A stretch of 64,000 nt of DNA from Acinetobacter brisouii CIP 110357 (GTDB taxonomy: Bacteria; Pseudomonadota; Gammaproteobacteria; Pseudomonadales; Moraxellaceae), in NCBI RefSeq assembly GCF_000488275.1, contig NZ_KI530762.1, positions 1,458,971-1,522,970 of the forward strand, read 5' to 3'. Under the pieces are notes generated by a model. It made no database searches and had not been told where the DNA came from. It saw only the letters and a list, made by a program, of their open reading frames with translations. A program made the position numbers and the translations under genes. Positions within the stretch are counted from its first letter, which is position 1, and each line of letters opens with the position of its first letter. Of this stretch, positions 27,780 to 36,310 are shown in pieces.

Positions 27780-27811
27780 TATAAATCCCTCGTCGTAATG
27801 AGGGATTTATA
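27780..27811 (-). promoter_or_regulatory. hairpin that hides the ribosome binding site of the lipoprotein gene
   Basis: ATAAATCCCTC (27781-27791) and GAGGGATTTAT (27800-27810) form a perfect 11-bp stem with an 8-nt loop. On the minus-strand mRNA the second arm contains the GAGGGA Shine-Dalgarno seven bases before the ATG at 27779. Late read-through RNA would fold and block translation, whereas a transcript starting inside or after the first arm would not. It may also terminate transcription from the ejection gene. Confidence 0.65.
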
Positions 27812-27817
27812 GCACAA

Positions 27818-29128
27818 TTAACGACCAAATAGAATGTTGTTTAGCTTAGCAGTATTTGCCTGAGATTGTGGCTGTGGCTGCGGTTGATTTTGATTTGCAG
27901 CCATGGCTTTGTACTTGTTATTCAGATTACGAATAGACTGTAATGCTGCCATACGAGTCTGAATCGGCAAGGTATCATCTGCCAAATTGCCCGCCATTTC
28001 CTTATACATCGCCACGTCTTTATCGGATTGTGGTCCTGACATTTTAGGCATCAAGGATACAAGTTGCCCTGACAATGTTTTAAGCTGTGCAGAAGCTTGT
28101 TGACCTTGCGTTGATTTACCAAATACGTTTCCTGCCAGATCAAGACCTTTACCCAAATAACTATGTGTTGCATTCGGTAGTATCTTTTCAATTTCAGGAA
28201 GCAATGTGTCGATACGAGCCATTCGGGTTTTTTCTTCAGCCTGAGTGGTTGCATCCTTACCTTTTGGTTGCTCAGTAATATAATTTCCGTTTTGGTCTTT
28301 AATATAAACACCTTTACCATTCACAACAGCATATTTTCGGCCTTGAGCATCTACACCATAAGCTGTTGGCTTGTTTTGCTCAAAGTATTGTTGCTGCTGC
28401 TTAAATCGCATTTGAGCATTAAACTGCTGCTGATCTTGCGACATTTTTTGCTGCTGGGTTTGAGCATTTTTATCTGTCGAGTAGATACTGGCATTTGTTG
28501 TGCGCTGGTTGTTAATGTCAGATTGAGCATTATTTGCAGCATTATCAGCAGTCTGAAATAAGAAACTTGCAGGGTTTTGACTACCCGCAAGAATTGCATT
28601 TTTAGCCCATTCTGAGATTTTTGCAGGATCGCCGCCTAAGCTATCTAACTGCTGGGTAAACTGAGCATGCGTTTGATCATCAATTGCACCTGCTGCTTTT
28701 GCAGCATCAAGCCCCATTCTAATGAATTGAGGATTGCCATTTTGAGCGCCTGCAAAAATAGCTTGTTTTGCATCTGTTAAGCGAGAGTTTGCGGTTTTTT
28801 GTGTTGTATTGCCTGCATCTGCAAAATCTTTACCGCCAGAACCCATATTTTTATAGATTTCTGATTGTGTTTTTTGTTGATTAAGCATTTGTTGTTGCTG
28901 CGCTGCCTGCTGCGCCTGAAGCTGTGGCATGATCCAGCGTGCCATTGGTGATTGCTGCCCGATTTGGAGCATCTTATTTAAGTCACCATTAGATTCTTTA
29001 TAGATGCGCGATAGCTCTCCATCCGCTTTGTTTTGGATAAACTGGTCGGCTAATTTTGACCCATCTTGCAGCATTTTTATTCCATCAATGCCCTGAGCCA
29101 TCAATGGAATACTTGCATCAATTGACAT
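27818..29128 (-). CDS. DNA ejection protein (P22 gp20-like), 436 aa
   Basis: Very Gln-, Ala- and Asn-rich, helical, with long Gln runs (LQAQQAAQQQQMLNQQ) and a central QRTTNASIYSTDKNAQTQQQKMSQ segment. The C-terminus has a PQPQPQSQ tract. Size, composition and gene order (between the gp7- and gp16-like genes) correspond to P22 gp20, an internal virion protein that exits with the DNA. Starts at 29128, two bases after the upstream gene. Confidence 0.75.
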   Translation of the reverse strand: MSIDASIPLMAQGIDGIKMLQDGSKLADQFIQNKADGELSRIYKESNGDLNKMLQIGQQSPMARWIMPQLQAQQAAQQQQMLNQQKTQSEIYKNMGSGGKDFADAGNTTQKTANSRLTDAKQAIFAGAQNGNPQFIRMGLDAAKAAGAIDDQTHAQFTQQLDSLGGDPAKISEWAKNAILAGSQNPASFLFQTADNAANNAQSDINNQRTTNASIYSTDKNAQTQQQKMSQDQQQFNAQMRFKQQQQYFEQNKPTAYGVDAQGRKYAVVNGKGVYIKDQNGNYITEQPKGKDATTQAEEKTRMARIDTLLPEIEKILPNATHSYLGKGLDLAGNVFGKSTQGQQASAQLKTLSGQLVSLMPKMSGPQSDKDVAMYKEMAGNLADDTLPIQTRMAALQSIRNLNNKYKAMAANQNQPQPQPQSQANTAKLNNILFGR

Positions 29129-29130
29129 GA

Positions 29131-29802
29131 TTAGATACTCCCACCTGTTTTACCTTTACTTTGAATATATCCATTTGCCAAAGTCCCAATAGTCCCAAGA
29201 GAACTGTTCCAAGCATTAGCAACACCGATTTGCCCTGCTGCTGTCGCGTTAGCGCCTGCCATTGTATTGTTTGCAACAGCCTGTGCTGTTTGTAGGCCAT
29301 TATTTCCTACTTGTGCAGCAGCATTTTGACCCATACCTGCTAGAGAGCTTAAACGGTTAAATTGGTTGGTTTGATCAGCATTAAAGCGATTGTAAGCGTT
29401 GCTATATTCTGTGCTCGCATAGTCACTCGCATAATTATTTAGCGCCTTTAATGTTGCACCTGATAGCAACCCGCCCCGTGCTGCCGCGCTAGACTGTACT
29501 GAATTAAGACCTTGGTTCAAGCGAAATTGATAACTTGGATCATTATATAAATCCTGACCTGAATAAGTTTGATCGAAGTATCCACCAACTCCCATTTTCC
29601 CCATAAGTTGAGACAAAGAAGTTTGTCCAGCTTGCGTATATGGACTCAAATCATCACGGGTCTGGTTATACATCGCAAGTTGTTGATCACTAGCAGCTTG
29701 TGCGGCATTTGCCTGTTTTTTTGCTGCGCTTTTAGATGCATTTGCCGATACTACTCCGCCGATAAGAGCTGCACCACCAGCTACTACTGCTGCCCATGCC
29801 AT
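29131..29802 (-). CDS. DNA transfer protein (P22 gp7-like), 223 aa
   Basis: N-terminus MAWAAVVAGGAALIGGVVSA is a Gly-zipper-like membrane-active helix. Next come KSAAKKQANAAQAASDQQ and a central region with DDLSPYTQAGQTSL, YSGQDLYNDPSYQFRLNQG and SSAAARGGLLSGATLKAL. These segments are shared by gp7/p32 DNA transfer proteins of P22-like phages. The C-terminal half is Asn/Ala-rich. Overlaps the upstream cupin-like gene by 19 bp. Confidence 0.85.
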   Translation of the reverse strand: MAWAAVVAGGAALIGGVVSANASKSAAKKQANAAQAASDQQLAMYNQTRDDLSPYTQAGQTSLSQLMGKMGVGGYFDQTYSGQDLYNDPSYQFRLNQGLNSVQSSAAARGGLLSGATLKALNNYASDYASTEYSNAYNRFNADQTNQFNRLSSLAGMGQNAAAQVGNNGLQTAQAVANNTMAGANATAAGQIGVANAWNSSLGTIGTLANGYIQSKGKTGGSI

Positions 29803-30305
29803 AACTTAAACTCCTTAGTTTGATATCCTATTGATTCCAAAAAGGCATCAACCTCTTCTTCTGGAACAATTACTTCGCGTTCGATTTCTTCAACATTGGT
29901 TAGTTTTGTTGGGTGAATGGTTATCCATGATGTATCTTCATGGAAGTAGCCTATTCGTTTTGTACCTGGCATTGATTTGATAACCATAGGTGCTGTTAGA
30001 TGCTGAATCCCTTCCTCAGTGACTACCGTTAAGCTTCCTTTGAGCAAAATATTTAAATGCTCAGTTCGATGCATCTTGCTTACAACGAGTGTGCCTGCTA
30101 CTGCATCCATCTGGCGCATATAGATGTTTGGTGCAAAATGATGTGTGATAGGTGCTTCACCTTCTTGAATTTCACTATCACTGATTGCATTTTTAATTTT
30201 TTTTTCAACACTTTTTACCAGTTCAATGTAGCTTCGGTTTTGAACATCACCCAAAATCTGCATAAGTAAAACAGTGTTATCAATTTCTTTTGATGTTTGG
30301 CTCAT
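29784..30305 (-). CDS. cupin-like phage protein, 173 aa
   Basis: No signal or membrane segment. The central part (GTLVVSKMHRTEHLNILLKGSL, followed by a TAPMVIKSMPGTKRIGYFHED strand pair and TSWITIHPT) has the alternating strand pattern and histidine placement of a cupin beta-barrel. It lies between a 40-aa gene and the gp7-like gene. Its role in a virion assembly cluster is unclear: structural barrel or small-molecule binding are both possible. Confidence 0.6.
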   Translation of the reverse strand: MSQTSKEIDNTVLLMQILGDVQNRSYIELVKSVEKKIKNAISDSEIQEGEAPITHHFAPNIYMRQMDAVAGTLVVSKMHRTEHLNILLKGSLTVVTEEGIQHLTAPMVIKSMPGTKRIGYFHEDTSWITIHPTKLTNVEEIEREVIVPEEEVDAFLESIGYQTKEFKLWHGQQ

Positions 30306-30314
30306 TTTTATAAT

Positions 30315-30437
30315 CTACCCGTTTAACTGATTTACGACTTTTGCAACTTCTTCAAAGAAGTTACGCCATGCTGGAGTCATTTGATTATTTAGATACATTG
30401 GCTCATTGAATGGTGGTATTAGTTTGTTTTTACTCAT
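30315..30437 (-). CDS. 40-aa phage protein between gp10 and cupin genes
   Basis: Reads MSKNKLIPPFNEPMYLNNQM..., then TPAWRNFFEEVAKVVNQLNG. Its ATG overlaps the stop of the gp10-like gene (TGATG; an additional ATG three bases upstream is in frame), and it ends nine bases before the next gene. The coupled arrangement and the TPAWRNFFE motif, seen in other phages next to tail-needle or stabilisation genes, support it as real. Function unknown. Confidence 0.65.
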   Translation of the reverse strand: MSKNKLIPPFNEPMYLNNQMTPAWRNFFEEVAKVVNQLNG

Positions 30438-31831
30438 CATCGCACCTTCACTTTTGATCCTGTGACAACAAATCGGCAAACATCAGAAAATCGAATTCGA
30501 AAGACCCGATTAAATGACTGTCCAAGTCGTCTAAAAATAACCCGCTTATTAAATTCGCCGATCTTTCCCAAACTGACCTGACGTGAATATGCCCAGTTTT
30601 GACCTTTGTCATCAGACCAATCAAGAATCACATTTGGTTCAATATTAGTTACCTGTCCTGTTTGGCAAAAAAGCTCTAACTCATCAAAAATAAGACGTTG
30701 CCCTTGTGGATTTAAAACTGGGGTAACCCGCTCACGGATAATTGCATCCCCCGCATCGGTAAAAGATTCATCTGTTAGTTCATAAATCTTTCCGTTTGAT
30801 CGATCACCAACAATATGTTTACCTTCAAAGAAGCAATACATGCCTGCACGATGATGCTCATGAAGTGCTGTTTTTGAGTTGTAGTAACTGCGCTCATGCC
30901 ACAGTCCAGTTACAGCGTCATAGCACCAAGTTTTCTTTGCTGTTGGGAACGACATTACTAGGAAAGAATGCCCATTTTCCTGATATGCAAATGAATACGC
31001 ATCTGTAACATCTGCATAACTATTAATCGCGGATTCAATCGCATGGTTGCTAATGCGCTGGGTTTGATAGCCTTGAGTCATTACAATTTGACCTTTGCCA
31101 TGCTCAGACTGACTCAGCCAAACAAGACTTGACCCAAAGATGCAGATCGAGTCTTTCGCAAGACAACCTAGTGGGAGAACTGCGCCCGACATACGTTGAA
31201 ATGGTGCATCAGCACTGCCAGTAACACCCCATATTTCAGTTGATAGCTCTCCGATGAGCCAAAGCTGACCACTATTCGCGATAACTCGAACAAGATTGTC
31301 TGATTTTGATTCTTTTGTTGCATAGTACAGTGCTGATGTTTGTGTACTTAGCAGATCAGACCACTGTATTTTTCTTGAATTAGGTATTGACCAGATAAAA
31401 CGAGAATCAAGAATGGTTAAGTCGGAAGCGCCAAGAAATTCAGCAGATGTAATTTTAGTTAGCAGATTTGCTTTAATATTCAATGTGTAAGCATTGTTGC
31501 TAACAATCATCACGTCAACAGAATTATCAGCAAAATAAACACGCCCAACACCTGATACTTCACCGAGTTGAGTAACAACGCTCCCTCTAATCGAATAAAG
31601 CATATTATTTGAAACAACAAGCAATCTCGTATTCAAAGCATACATGCCACGGATTACACCACCCAAGTTGAAAAGCTCAACTAATCCAGGTGTGGGAAGC
31701 AATGCAGATACCTTGTTGGTATTTCCACTCTCAACAGCTTGAGGAAAGAGATTTACTGTACGCTGACAATCAACTGACCAATCTTGCAAATTATAAGAAG
31801 GCCCGACAATTGGGATATCAATAGTGTTCAT
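30437..31831 (-). CDS. packaged DNA stabilisation protein (P22 gp10 family)
   Basis: 464 residues. The N-terminus MNTIDIPIVGPSYNLQDWSVDCQRTVNLFPQAVESG and beta-rich repeats throughout are those of gp10, the hexameric tail hub factor. It binds beneath gp4 and seals the packaged genome in P22-like virions. The gene overlaps the gp4-like gene upstream by 14 bp, matching the P22 order 4-10. No catalytic function. Confidence 0.88.
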   Translation of the reverse strand: MNTIDIPIVGPSYNLQDWSVDCQRTVNLFPQAVESGNTNKVSALLPTPGLVELFNLGGVIRGMYALNTRLLVVSNNMLYSIRGSVVTQLGEVSGVGRVYFADNSVDVMIVSNNAYTLNIKANLLTKITSAEFLGASDLTILDSRFIWSIPNSRKIQWSDLLSTQTSALYYATKESKSDNLVRVIANSGQLWLIGELSTEIWGVTGSADAPFQRMSGAVLPLGCLAKDSICIFGSSLVWLSQSEHGKGQIVMTQGYQTQRISNHAIESAINSYADVTDAYSFAYQENGHSFLVMSFPTAKKTWCYDAVTGLWHERSYYNSKTALHEHHRAGMYCFFEGKHIVGDRSNGKIYELTDESFTDAGDAIIRERVTPVLNPQGQRLIFDELELFCQTGQVTNIEPNVILDWSDDKGQNWAYSRQVSLGKIGEFNKRVIFRRLGQSFNRVFRIRFSDVCRFVVTGSKVKVR

Positions 31832-32438
31832 AGCGGTGGAATTTCCTTACACCGACTGGCAAGTCGTTGTGCGCATAAATCGGAGTTGAATTGCTGCGTT
31901 TTAGTGCTTCAATTGCCCGAGCCTGATTGGTTAGCATCAAAACAGATGGTTCGGTAATACCAAACATAGGGGCAATTTCTACAGCCAAGGAAAGAATTAG
32001 AGGGCGCTCATACTTTGCAGGAAAATCAATTTCATCTTTTGCATCGAGCGTGGTTGGCAGGGTAAATGTATTTAGAACAAGTTTTTTGGCGTCTTTTAGT
32101 ACATTAAAGTGCCAATATGGCTCATCAACGGTATAGATTACAGGTCTATATGAACCAGTATTATTCAAATCACGAATAAGCATGATGTCTTGATCATCGA
32201 GCTTTGCCTTATCTGATATTGAATCAACCGTCTGACTCAAGGTATATGTGCCAATACCTGTTAAATCCAGTGAGATTTCCTGTACTTTATAGACCATGAG
32301 TCGATCAGTAGCCCATTGTGCAAGTAAACTACGCAAGGCATCTACTGCATCAGCAACTTCTTCTGCACTAGCACTCTCACCTGCGGCCAATACGCCCAAT
32401 TGTTTTAACGCGCTGGAAATAATATTGCTGACGTTCAT
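31818..32438 (-). CDS. tail accessory factor (P22 gp4 family)
   Basis: 206 residues. The helical N-terminus with ISSALKQLGVLAAGESASAEEVADAVDALRSLLAQWATDR is the gp4 signature. The C-terminal half (DEIDFPAKYERPLILSLAVEIAPMFG) is also typical. gp4 is the first factor to bind the portal after packaging. P22 gp4 itself has reported muramidase activity; no such site is evident here. Confidence 0.85.
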   Translation of the reverse strand: MNVSNIISSALKQLGVLAAGESASAEEVADAVDALRSLLAQWATDRLMVYKVQEISLDLTGIGTYTLSQTVDSISDKAKLDDQDIMLIRDLNNTGSYRPVIYTVDEPYWHFNVLKDAKKLVLNTFTLPTTLDAKDEIDFPAKYERPLILSLAVEIAPMFGITEPSVLMLTNQARAIEALKRSNSTPIYAHNDLPVGVRKFHRYEHY

Positions 32439-32445
32439 TTATGGC

Positions 32446-32472
32446 TCCAAAAAGAAACCCGCATGTAGCGGG
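32446..32472 (-). terminator. hairpin after the 104-aa gene
   Basis: Minus strand: GCCCGC-TACAT-GCGGGTTTCTTTTT, between the stop at 32476 and the gp4-like start. A probable terminator or processing hairpin. Confidence 0.65.
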
Positions 32473-32475
32473 CAC

Positions 32476-32790
32476 TTATTTCACAATGCTTAGACCTAAC
32501 TCGCTCAAAGCAGCTTCCCAATTCTGCTGAGCATCACCATTAAGCACAGCACGTTCGTACAGTTTTGACATTGATGCCTGATATTGAGCTGGAATATCCA
32601 TAGCTTTAAATGCCGCATAGTCGTCAGGCTTCCACTGTGAATGACATGCCCAGAATACTGCACCCGAGCTATCTTGCAGTTTGACTGAGATGTTGTTTGG
32701 GCCACAGCCACACAGTTCTGCAAAATCGTTTACGTCTTGCAGGTTCTCATCTGGAATTATGTTTACGTCTGAAAGATTAGCTTCATCCAT
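32476..32790 (-). CDS. hypothetical virion-region protein, 104 aa
   Basis: Acidic protein (MDEANLSDVNIIPDENLQD...) with CGCGPNN and WACHSQW cysteines in its middle and a helical C-terminus. The ATG overlaps the stop of the 302-aa gene (TAATG). No homology recognised; placed between coat and tail-accessory genes. Confidence 0.6.
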   Translation of the reverse strand: MDEANLSDVNIIPDENLQDVNDFAELCGCGPNNISVKLQDSSGAVFWACHSQWKPDDYAAFKAMDIPAQYQASMSKLYERAVLNGDAQQNWEAALSELGLSIVK

Positions 32791-33698
32791 TACACACCTG
32801 CCAATTTATTGAAGATTTGCGTTACCAGTGACGTTTCGTATGCAGTTAGCGCACGGTTAATCACGATCAGACCACAATGACTTGTTGAATCGTTGTACGG
32901 CGTTGGAATGGTTTGATTTGTGAGAATCTGACAGCCCACGTTTGGAATAGCTCGAATGACTGTGCAGCCTGTTAATTGCGCTGGTAGTGTCGTTGTGAGC
33001 TTGTCGTCAATGCCGTCATATTGGATACGGCGCGGTGTGTTTTGTAAGAGTGGGCGGTAGGATGATGTTGGTTGTGATGCGTGGTTACCATTCAATAATT
33101 TACAAGTTAGATTTGTGATTGAACCATTAAAAAGAGTGTCACATGTAACACCAAAATTAACATTACCTGTTACAGCAAATAGTATTACTTTTCTATGTCC
33201 ATTTGCACCGCTAAGCGTACCAGCTACTGTAGTGCCACCTGTAAAACAAGCTGCAATATTTCCAGAACTTGTATTAGATACATCAAATTCTATTTGATAT
33301 GCTCTACCAGTAGTAACAGAAACTGGCTGAGTTAATGTAGATGGTGTGCCACTTGTATGAGTAGCAAATCCATTGGCAATAGACCACCCAGTGCCTTTAC
33401 TCCAGCTTGTATCTGTTGTAAATCCACCATTAGTTACCAACTCACTACCTAGCACCAACCCCTTACTCTTATCCAGCACCAACCCCAACGTCTGTCCCGC
33501 ACCCGTTAATGCCGTAGTCCCTGCTGCATCTTGGAAAAGTATCGAATAATCATCAAGGGTTTGCGTGAAACCCTGTTCTGAGTTGGCGAATAGTTGTTTG
33601 ATTATCAAGTTGAGATTAGCCACACCACCCAACTGAGTCATCCCTTTTTTAAATATTCCTGCACCGCCTAAAACGATGCTAGACGGTGTTTTAATCAT
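32790..33698 (-). CDS. virion protein with carbohydrate-binding-like domain, 302 aa
   Basis: The middle (about 85-195) reads ELVTNGGFTTDTSWSKGTGWSIANG ... RAYQIEFDVSNTSSGNI ... VAGTLSGANGHRKVILF. This is the pattern of a CBM4/9-type jelly roll common in phage decoration and fibre proteins. The tail end (PRRIQYDGIDDKLTTTLPAQL) resembles LamG/concanavalin-like beta sandwiches. The N-terminus LGGAGIFKKGMTQ is short and basic. It lies directly downstream of the coat gene group, so a capsid decoration or head-fibre role is likely. Confidence 0.6.
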   Translation of the reverse strand: MIKTPSSIVLGGAGIFKKGMTQLGGVANLNLIIKQLFANSEQGFTQTLDDYSILFQDAAGTTALTGAGQTLGLVLDKSKGLVLGSELVTNGGFTTDTSWSKGTGWSIANGFATHTSGTPSTLTQPVSVTTGRAYQIEFDVSNTSSGNIAACFTGGTTVAGTLSGANGHRKVILFAVTGNVNFGVTCDTLFNGSITNLTCKLLNGNHASQPTSSYRPLLQNTPRRIQYDGIDDKLTTTLPAQLTGCTVIRAIPNVGCQILTNQTIPTPYNDSTSHCGLIVINRALTAYETSLVTQIFNKLAGV

Positions 33699-33703
33699 AT
33701 TAT

Positions 33704-33949
33704 TTAACCTGCTGACATGATTTTAATATCCATTGGATATCCAGTTTGGCTACGTGCCCAAACACTATAAGGTGGGGCAATGCCAAGTTCTTTCACTTGT
33801 TGCCATGCGTTATTTATTGCTGGCATTGTGTCACCTGCAGCAACGCTAAACTCATGACCATTCGCTGACTGAATAAACGCATAATTTGATCCATTGGTGA
33901 TCTGCACAGGCGTAGCAGTCAATGTGATTCGCTGTTGAGAGTTAGCCAT
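33704..33949 (-). CDS. small beta-rich phage protein, 81 aa
   Basis: ITLTATPVQITNGSNYAFIQSANGHEFSVAAGD forms a likely beta sandwich; the end is VWARSQTGYPMDIKIMSAG. Similar small proteins follow coat genes in other podoviruses as decoration or head-completion factors; that is inference. GGAGGGCT precedes the ATG. Confidence 0.6.
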   Translation of the reverse strand: MANSQQRITLTATPVQITNGSNYAFIQSANGHEFSVAAGDTMPAINNAWQQVKELGIAPPYSVWARSQTGYPMDIKIMSAG

Positions 33950-33950
33950 A

Positions 33951-34202
33951 TTAGCCCTCCAAGATTGCGATTAAATCTGATTTTGAATCACGAGCCTTGA
34001 ACTCCTTGCCGCGATTTGTAATTTCTTCGCGCAATTTTTCTGCTGTCCAAGATGAATAATCAATAACTTCATCATCAGGTAGATCCCAATGATCAGCATA
34101 CCCAGCATCACGCAATTCCTGCTCATGCTCAGCGTTTTTGGCAACTACATGTTCATGATTCTTTTTGTGCCCTTTGTATAGAGCTTTCGGATATTCCTGC
34201 AT
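33951..34202 (-). CDS. 83-aa protein with C-terminal HeH/SAP-like DNA-binding motif
   Basis: Started at 34202 (MQEYPKALYKGHKK); the longer frame begins inside the coat-gene terminator. After a Tyr/His-rich N-terminus, residues 49-83 (WTAEKLREEITNRGKEF, then SKSDLIAILEG) form a helix-extended-helix of the HeH/LEM/SAP type found in small phage head proteins, where it is thought to contact DNA or other head proteins. Confidence 0.65.
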   Translation of the reverse strand: MQEYPKALYKGHKKNHEHVVAKNAEHEQELRDAGYADHWDLPDDEVIDYSSWTAEKLREEITNRGKEFKARDSKSDLIAILEG

Positions 34203-34216
34203 TTGGTTTGCTCCAA

Positions 34217-34253
34217 AAATGACAATGCCCCAATTAAGGGGCATTTGTTGTCA
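34217..34253 (-). terminator. terminator downstream of the coat gene
   Basis: Minus strand: ATGCCCC-TTAATT-GGGGCAT inside a longer ATGACA...TGTCAT stem, followed by TTTTTGG. Partial termination here would keep coat mRNA more abundant than downstream messages. Confidence 0.8.
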
Positions 34254-34264
34254 TCGGTTAATCA

Positions 34265-35461
34265 TTAAGACTGAATGATACGGCAGGCATGCAATGGGCG
34301 AACAATCTGGAAGCCATACAGCACGTCAATACGTGTACGTTCATAGTCATTGTTACCATCACCAAACGTCATCACACGGACACTCACACCGCTAGGCAAA
34401 CGTGCCGTATAGCCTTCACATGATGAAAGTACAGGCAACGGCGCAAATGCAGTAGTAAACGCATCTTTGTGGAATGCCAAGTTTTGGAAGCCATTGACCG
34501 ATACGACACTAATTGCAGCACCATTTGCAGGAAGTGCAGAGACTTTCTTGTTTGGTGTTGTTGCATTTAATGCAGGGTAGATTGAAACAGGCGTACTTGA
34601 ACCTACTGTTGCATCAGCGGTTACAACGAAGTTCTGTAGAGCACCTAAATCCTGACCTGTGAGCGGATGTACAGCATTTACGCCAGCGATGGTGAATACT
34701 GTGCCTTTTGGCAATGTTCCACCAGTTGTTGCACTGGCAATCAATGTTGATCCTGTTTGGTTTGCACCAGTTACCGTAATGCCTGCCGCTGTACCGTTAT
34801 TAAATACAGGAATTGATTGATGCTCATAAAGATCAGCACCAAAAGCGGTGGCAACATAGCCTTGCAAATACGCTTTTTCAGATGCAGTGGTTGGATTGTA
34901 CATGCGAGAAACTTCACCGCTTAACGCAACATTCGCATCACTAGAAAGCACAACTGAACGGTCGCCTGCGGGAGCAAGATAGCGATTCAAACGTGCGCGG
35001 GCGGAAGCCAATGCGCCAGACGGCGTGCTGCCCGACAATGACATTGCCACTTGGTTTGGAACGCCCAACATGCCACGTGCAATCAAATCTGCTTCGACTA
35101 CAGATGATAGCGTCTGCATTTGTGGGCGCAAGATACGCTCTTTAAAATCAGTGATGTTTAAAAGCTTTTCTTTCGAACCGAACTGAATCGCAATGTGTTT
35201 TTGAGTATCAAGTGTTAAGCTCACTGATTCTTCAATAACGTCAGTACCGCCAGCGCCGCCAGCAAATACCGCACCGTCATATACTTTACCCGAAGTTGGG
35301 ATTTTGATTTTTACTGTGTCGCCTTTTTGGTAGCCTTGAACATCTTTACCAAATTCATCTTGGCGACCTTTGTTGATATTTGCAATGAACGGCGCTTCTT
35401 CTTCCAGCATTTTAGCTGCTTCACGCGCAATCATTTGATGCGTTAAAACTTGGTTACTCAT
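34265..35461 (-). CDS. major capsid protein (P22 coat family)
   Basis: 398 residues. N-terminal LTHQMIAREAAKMLEEEAPFIANINKGRQDEFGK, QKGDTVKIKIPTSG, and the HK97-fold core with FKERILRPQMQTLSSVVEADL identify P22-type gp5. The middle segment (about 225-340) is a Thr/Val/Gly-rich insertion domain, like the extra domain of P22 coat. The C-terminal RIDVLYGFQIVRPLHACRI strand closes the fold. Preceded by the scaffold gene with a three-base gap. Confidence 0.92.
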   Translation of the reverse strand: MSNQVLTHQMIAREAAKMLEEEAPFIANINKGRQDEFGKDVQGYQKGDTVKIKIPTSGKVYDGAVFAGGAGGTDVIEESVSLTLDTQKHIAIQFGSKEKLLNITDFKERILRPQMQTLSSVVEADLIARGMLGVPNQVAMSLSGSTPSGALASARARLNRYLAPAGDRSVVLSSDANVALSGEVSRMYNPTTASEKAYLQGYVATAFGADLYEHQSIPVFNNGTAAGITVTGANQTGSTLIASATTGGTLPKGTVFTIAGVNAVHPLTGQDLGALQNFVVTADATVGSSTPVSIYPALNATTPNKKVSALPANGAAISVVSVNGFQNLAFHKDAFTTAFAPLPVLSSCEGYTARLPSGVSVRVMTFGDGNNDYERTRIDVLYGFQIVRPLHACRIIQS

Positions 35462-35464
35462 AAA

Positions 35465-36310
35465 TTATTTACCTTTTGATTTTCGCTGTTCGACTTGCTC
35501 TCGATACCACTCGTCATCACTCATGTTTGATGGGTCGCGAGCAGCTGGAGCATTGGCTTGTACTGGTTTGATTGGTTTTGGTGCTTTGCTGACTGGTGGA
35601 GCTGTTTTTGTGGTTTCTGCTGCTTTTGACCAAGAATCAACGCGCTCACTCAACAATCGAGCAGCTTTGAGCTTTGAGGATTCAGACACCTCACGATGAA
35701 ATTCTTCATCTTTTGCAAGCTCATATAGCAACTTGATTTGAGTTTCGCTGTCATAACCAAATTCTTCTGCAACTTCATCAAGCGTTACAGGCATTGGGTA
35801 TGGACGTTTCAGCGCTTCCTGAACAACATTTTCAAAATCTTCATGCTGTTCAGAAAAAGTATGAATTGTTGCTTCAACTTCACTTTGCTTTTGGATTTGC
35901 GTCTTTTCGCTTTCTTGTTTACGCAGATTTTCAAGCACACGCTGCTCAGCTTTCGCCACGTGATACTCTTCAATTGCATCCTCATATTCGCTATAAGTCT
36001 CAAAATCCTCAATTTTTGGTCGCTTAACTTCAGCAGTTTCCTGCTTGCCTTCAAACTCAGCCTGTTTGCGCTTAAGTTCGGCATTTTCACGCGCTAATTG
36101 CTCAATGCGCTCTTGAGCACGGGATTTTTTAGGCTTATCTGGTTCGGTTTTCTCAGGTTCCTGAGTTTCCTCCTTACCCTCTCCGCCTTCTTGAGTCTGC
36201 TCAGGTTCCTGAGTTTCCTCTTGCCCCCATTCCTTAATCTCTTGACTTTCTGCACCTGTGTTTTCCGTAGCGGTGGTTTCTACGTTGTCATTTGATTGAT
36301 CTGGATTCAT
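35465..36310 (-). CDS. scaffolding protein (P22 gp8-like)
   Basis: 281 residues, extremely charged: an acidic Glu/Gln-rich N-terminal third (EETQEPEKTEPDKPKKSRAQ), a long coiled coil (ERIEQLARENAELKRKQAEF) and a basic C-terminal tail WYREQVEQRKSKGK. The tail matches the helix-turn-helix coat-binding end of P22-like scaffolds. Its position between portal and coat is the canonical one. Its ATG overlaps the portal stop (ATGA). It directs procapsid assembly, then leaves the particle. Confidence 0.85.
   Translation of the reverse strand: MNPDQSNDNVETTATENTGAESQEIKEWGQEETQEPEQTQEGGEGKEETQEPEKTEPDKPKKSRAQERIEQLARENAELKRKQAEFEGKQETAEVKRPKIEDFETYSEYEDAIEEYHVAKAEQRVLENLRKQESEKTQIQKQSEVEATIHTFSEQHEDFENVVQEALKRPYPMPVTLDEVAEEFGYDSETQIKLLYELAKDEEFHREVSESSKLKAARLLSERVDSWSKAAETTKTAPPVSKAPKPIKPVQANAPAARDPSNMSDDEWYREQVEQRKSKGK

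Noticed and set aside
36098..36295. Plus-strand frame rich in Leu/Phe opposite the scaffold gene
   Set aside because: Antisense reading of the Glu/Gln-rich scaffold N-terminus; not a real membrane protein.
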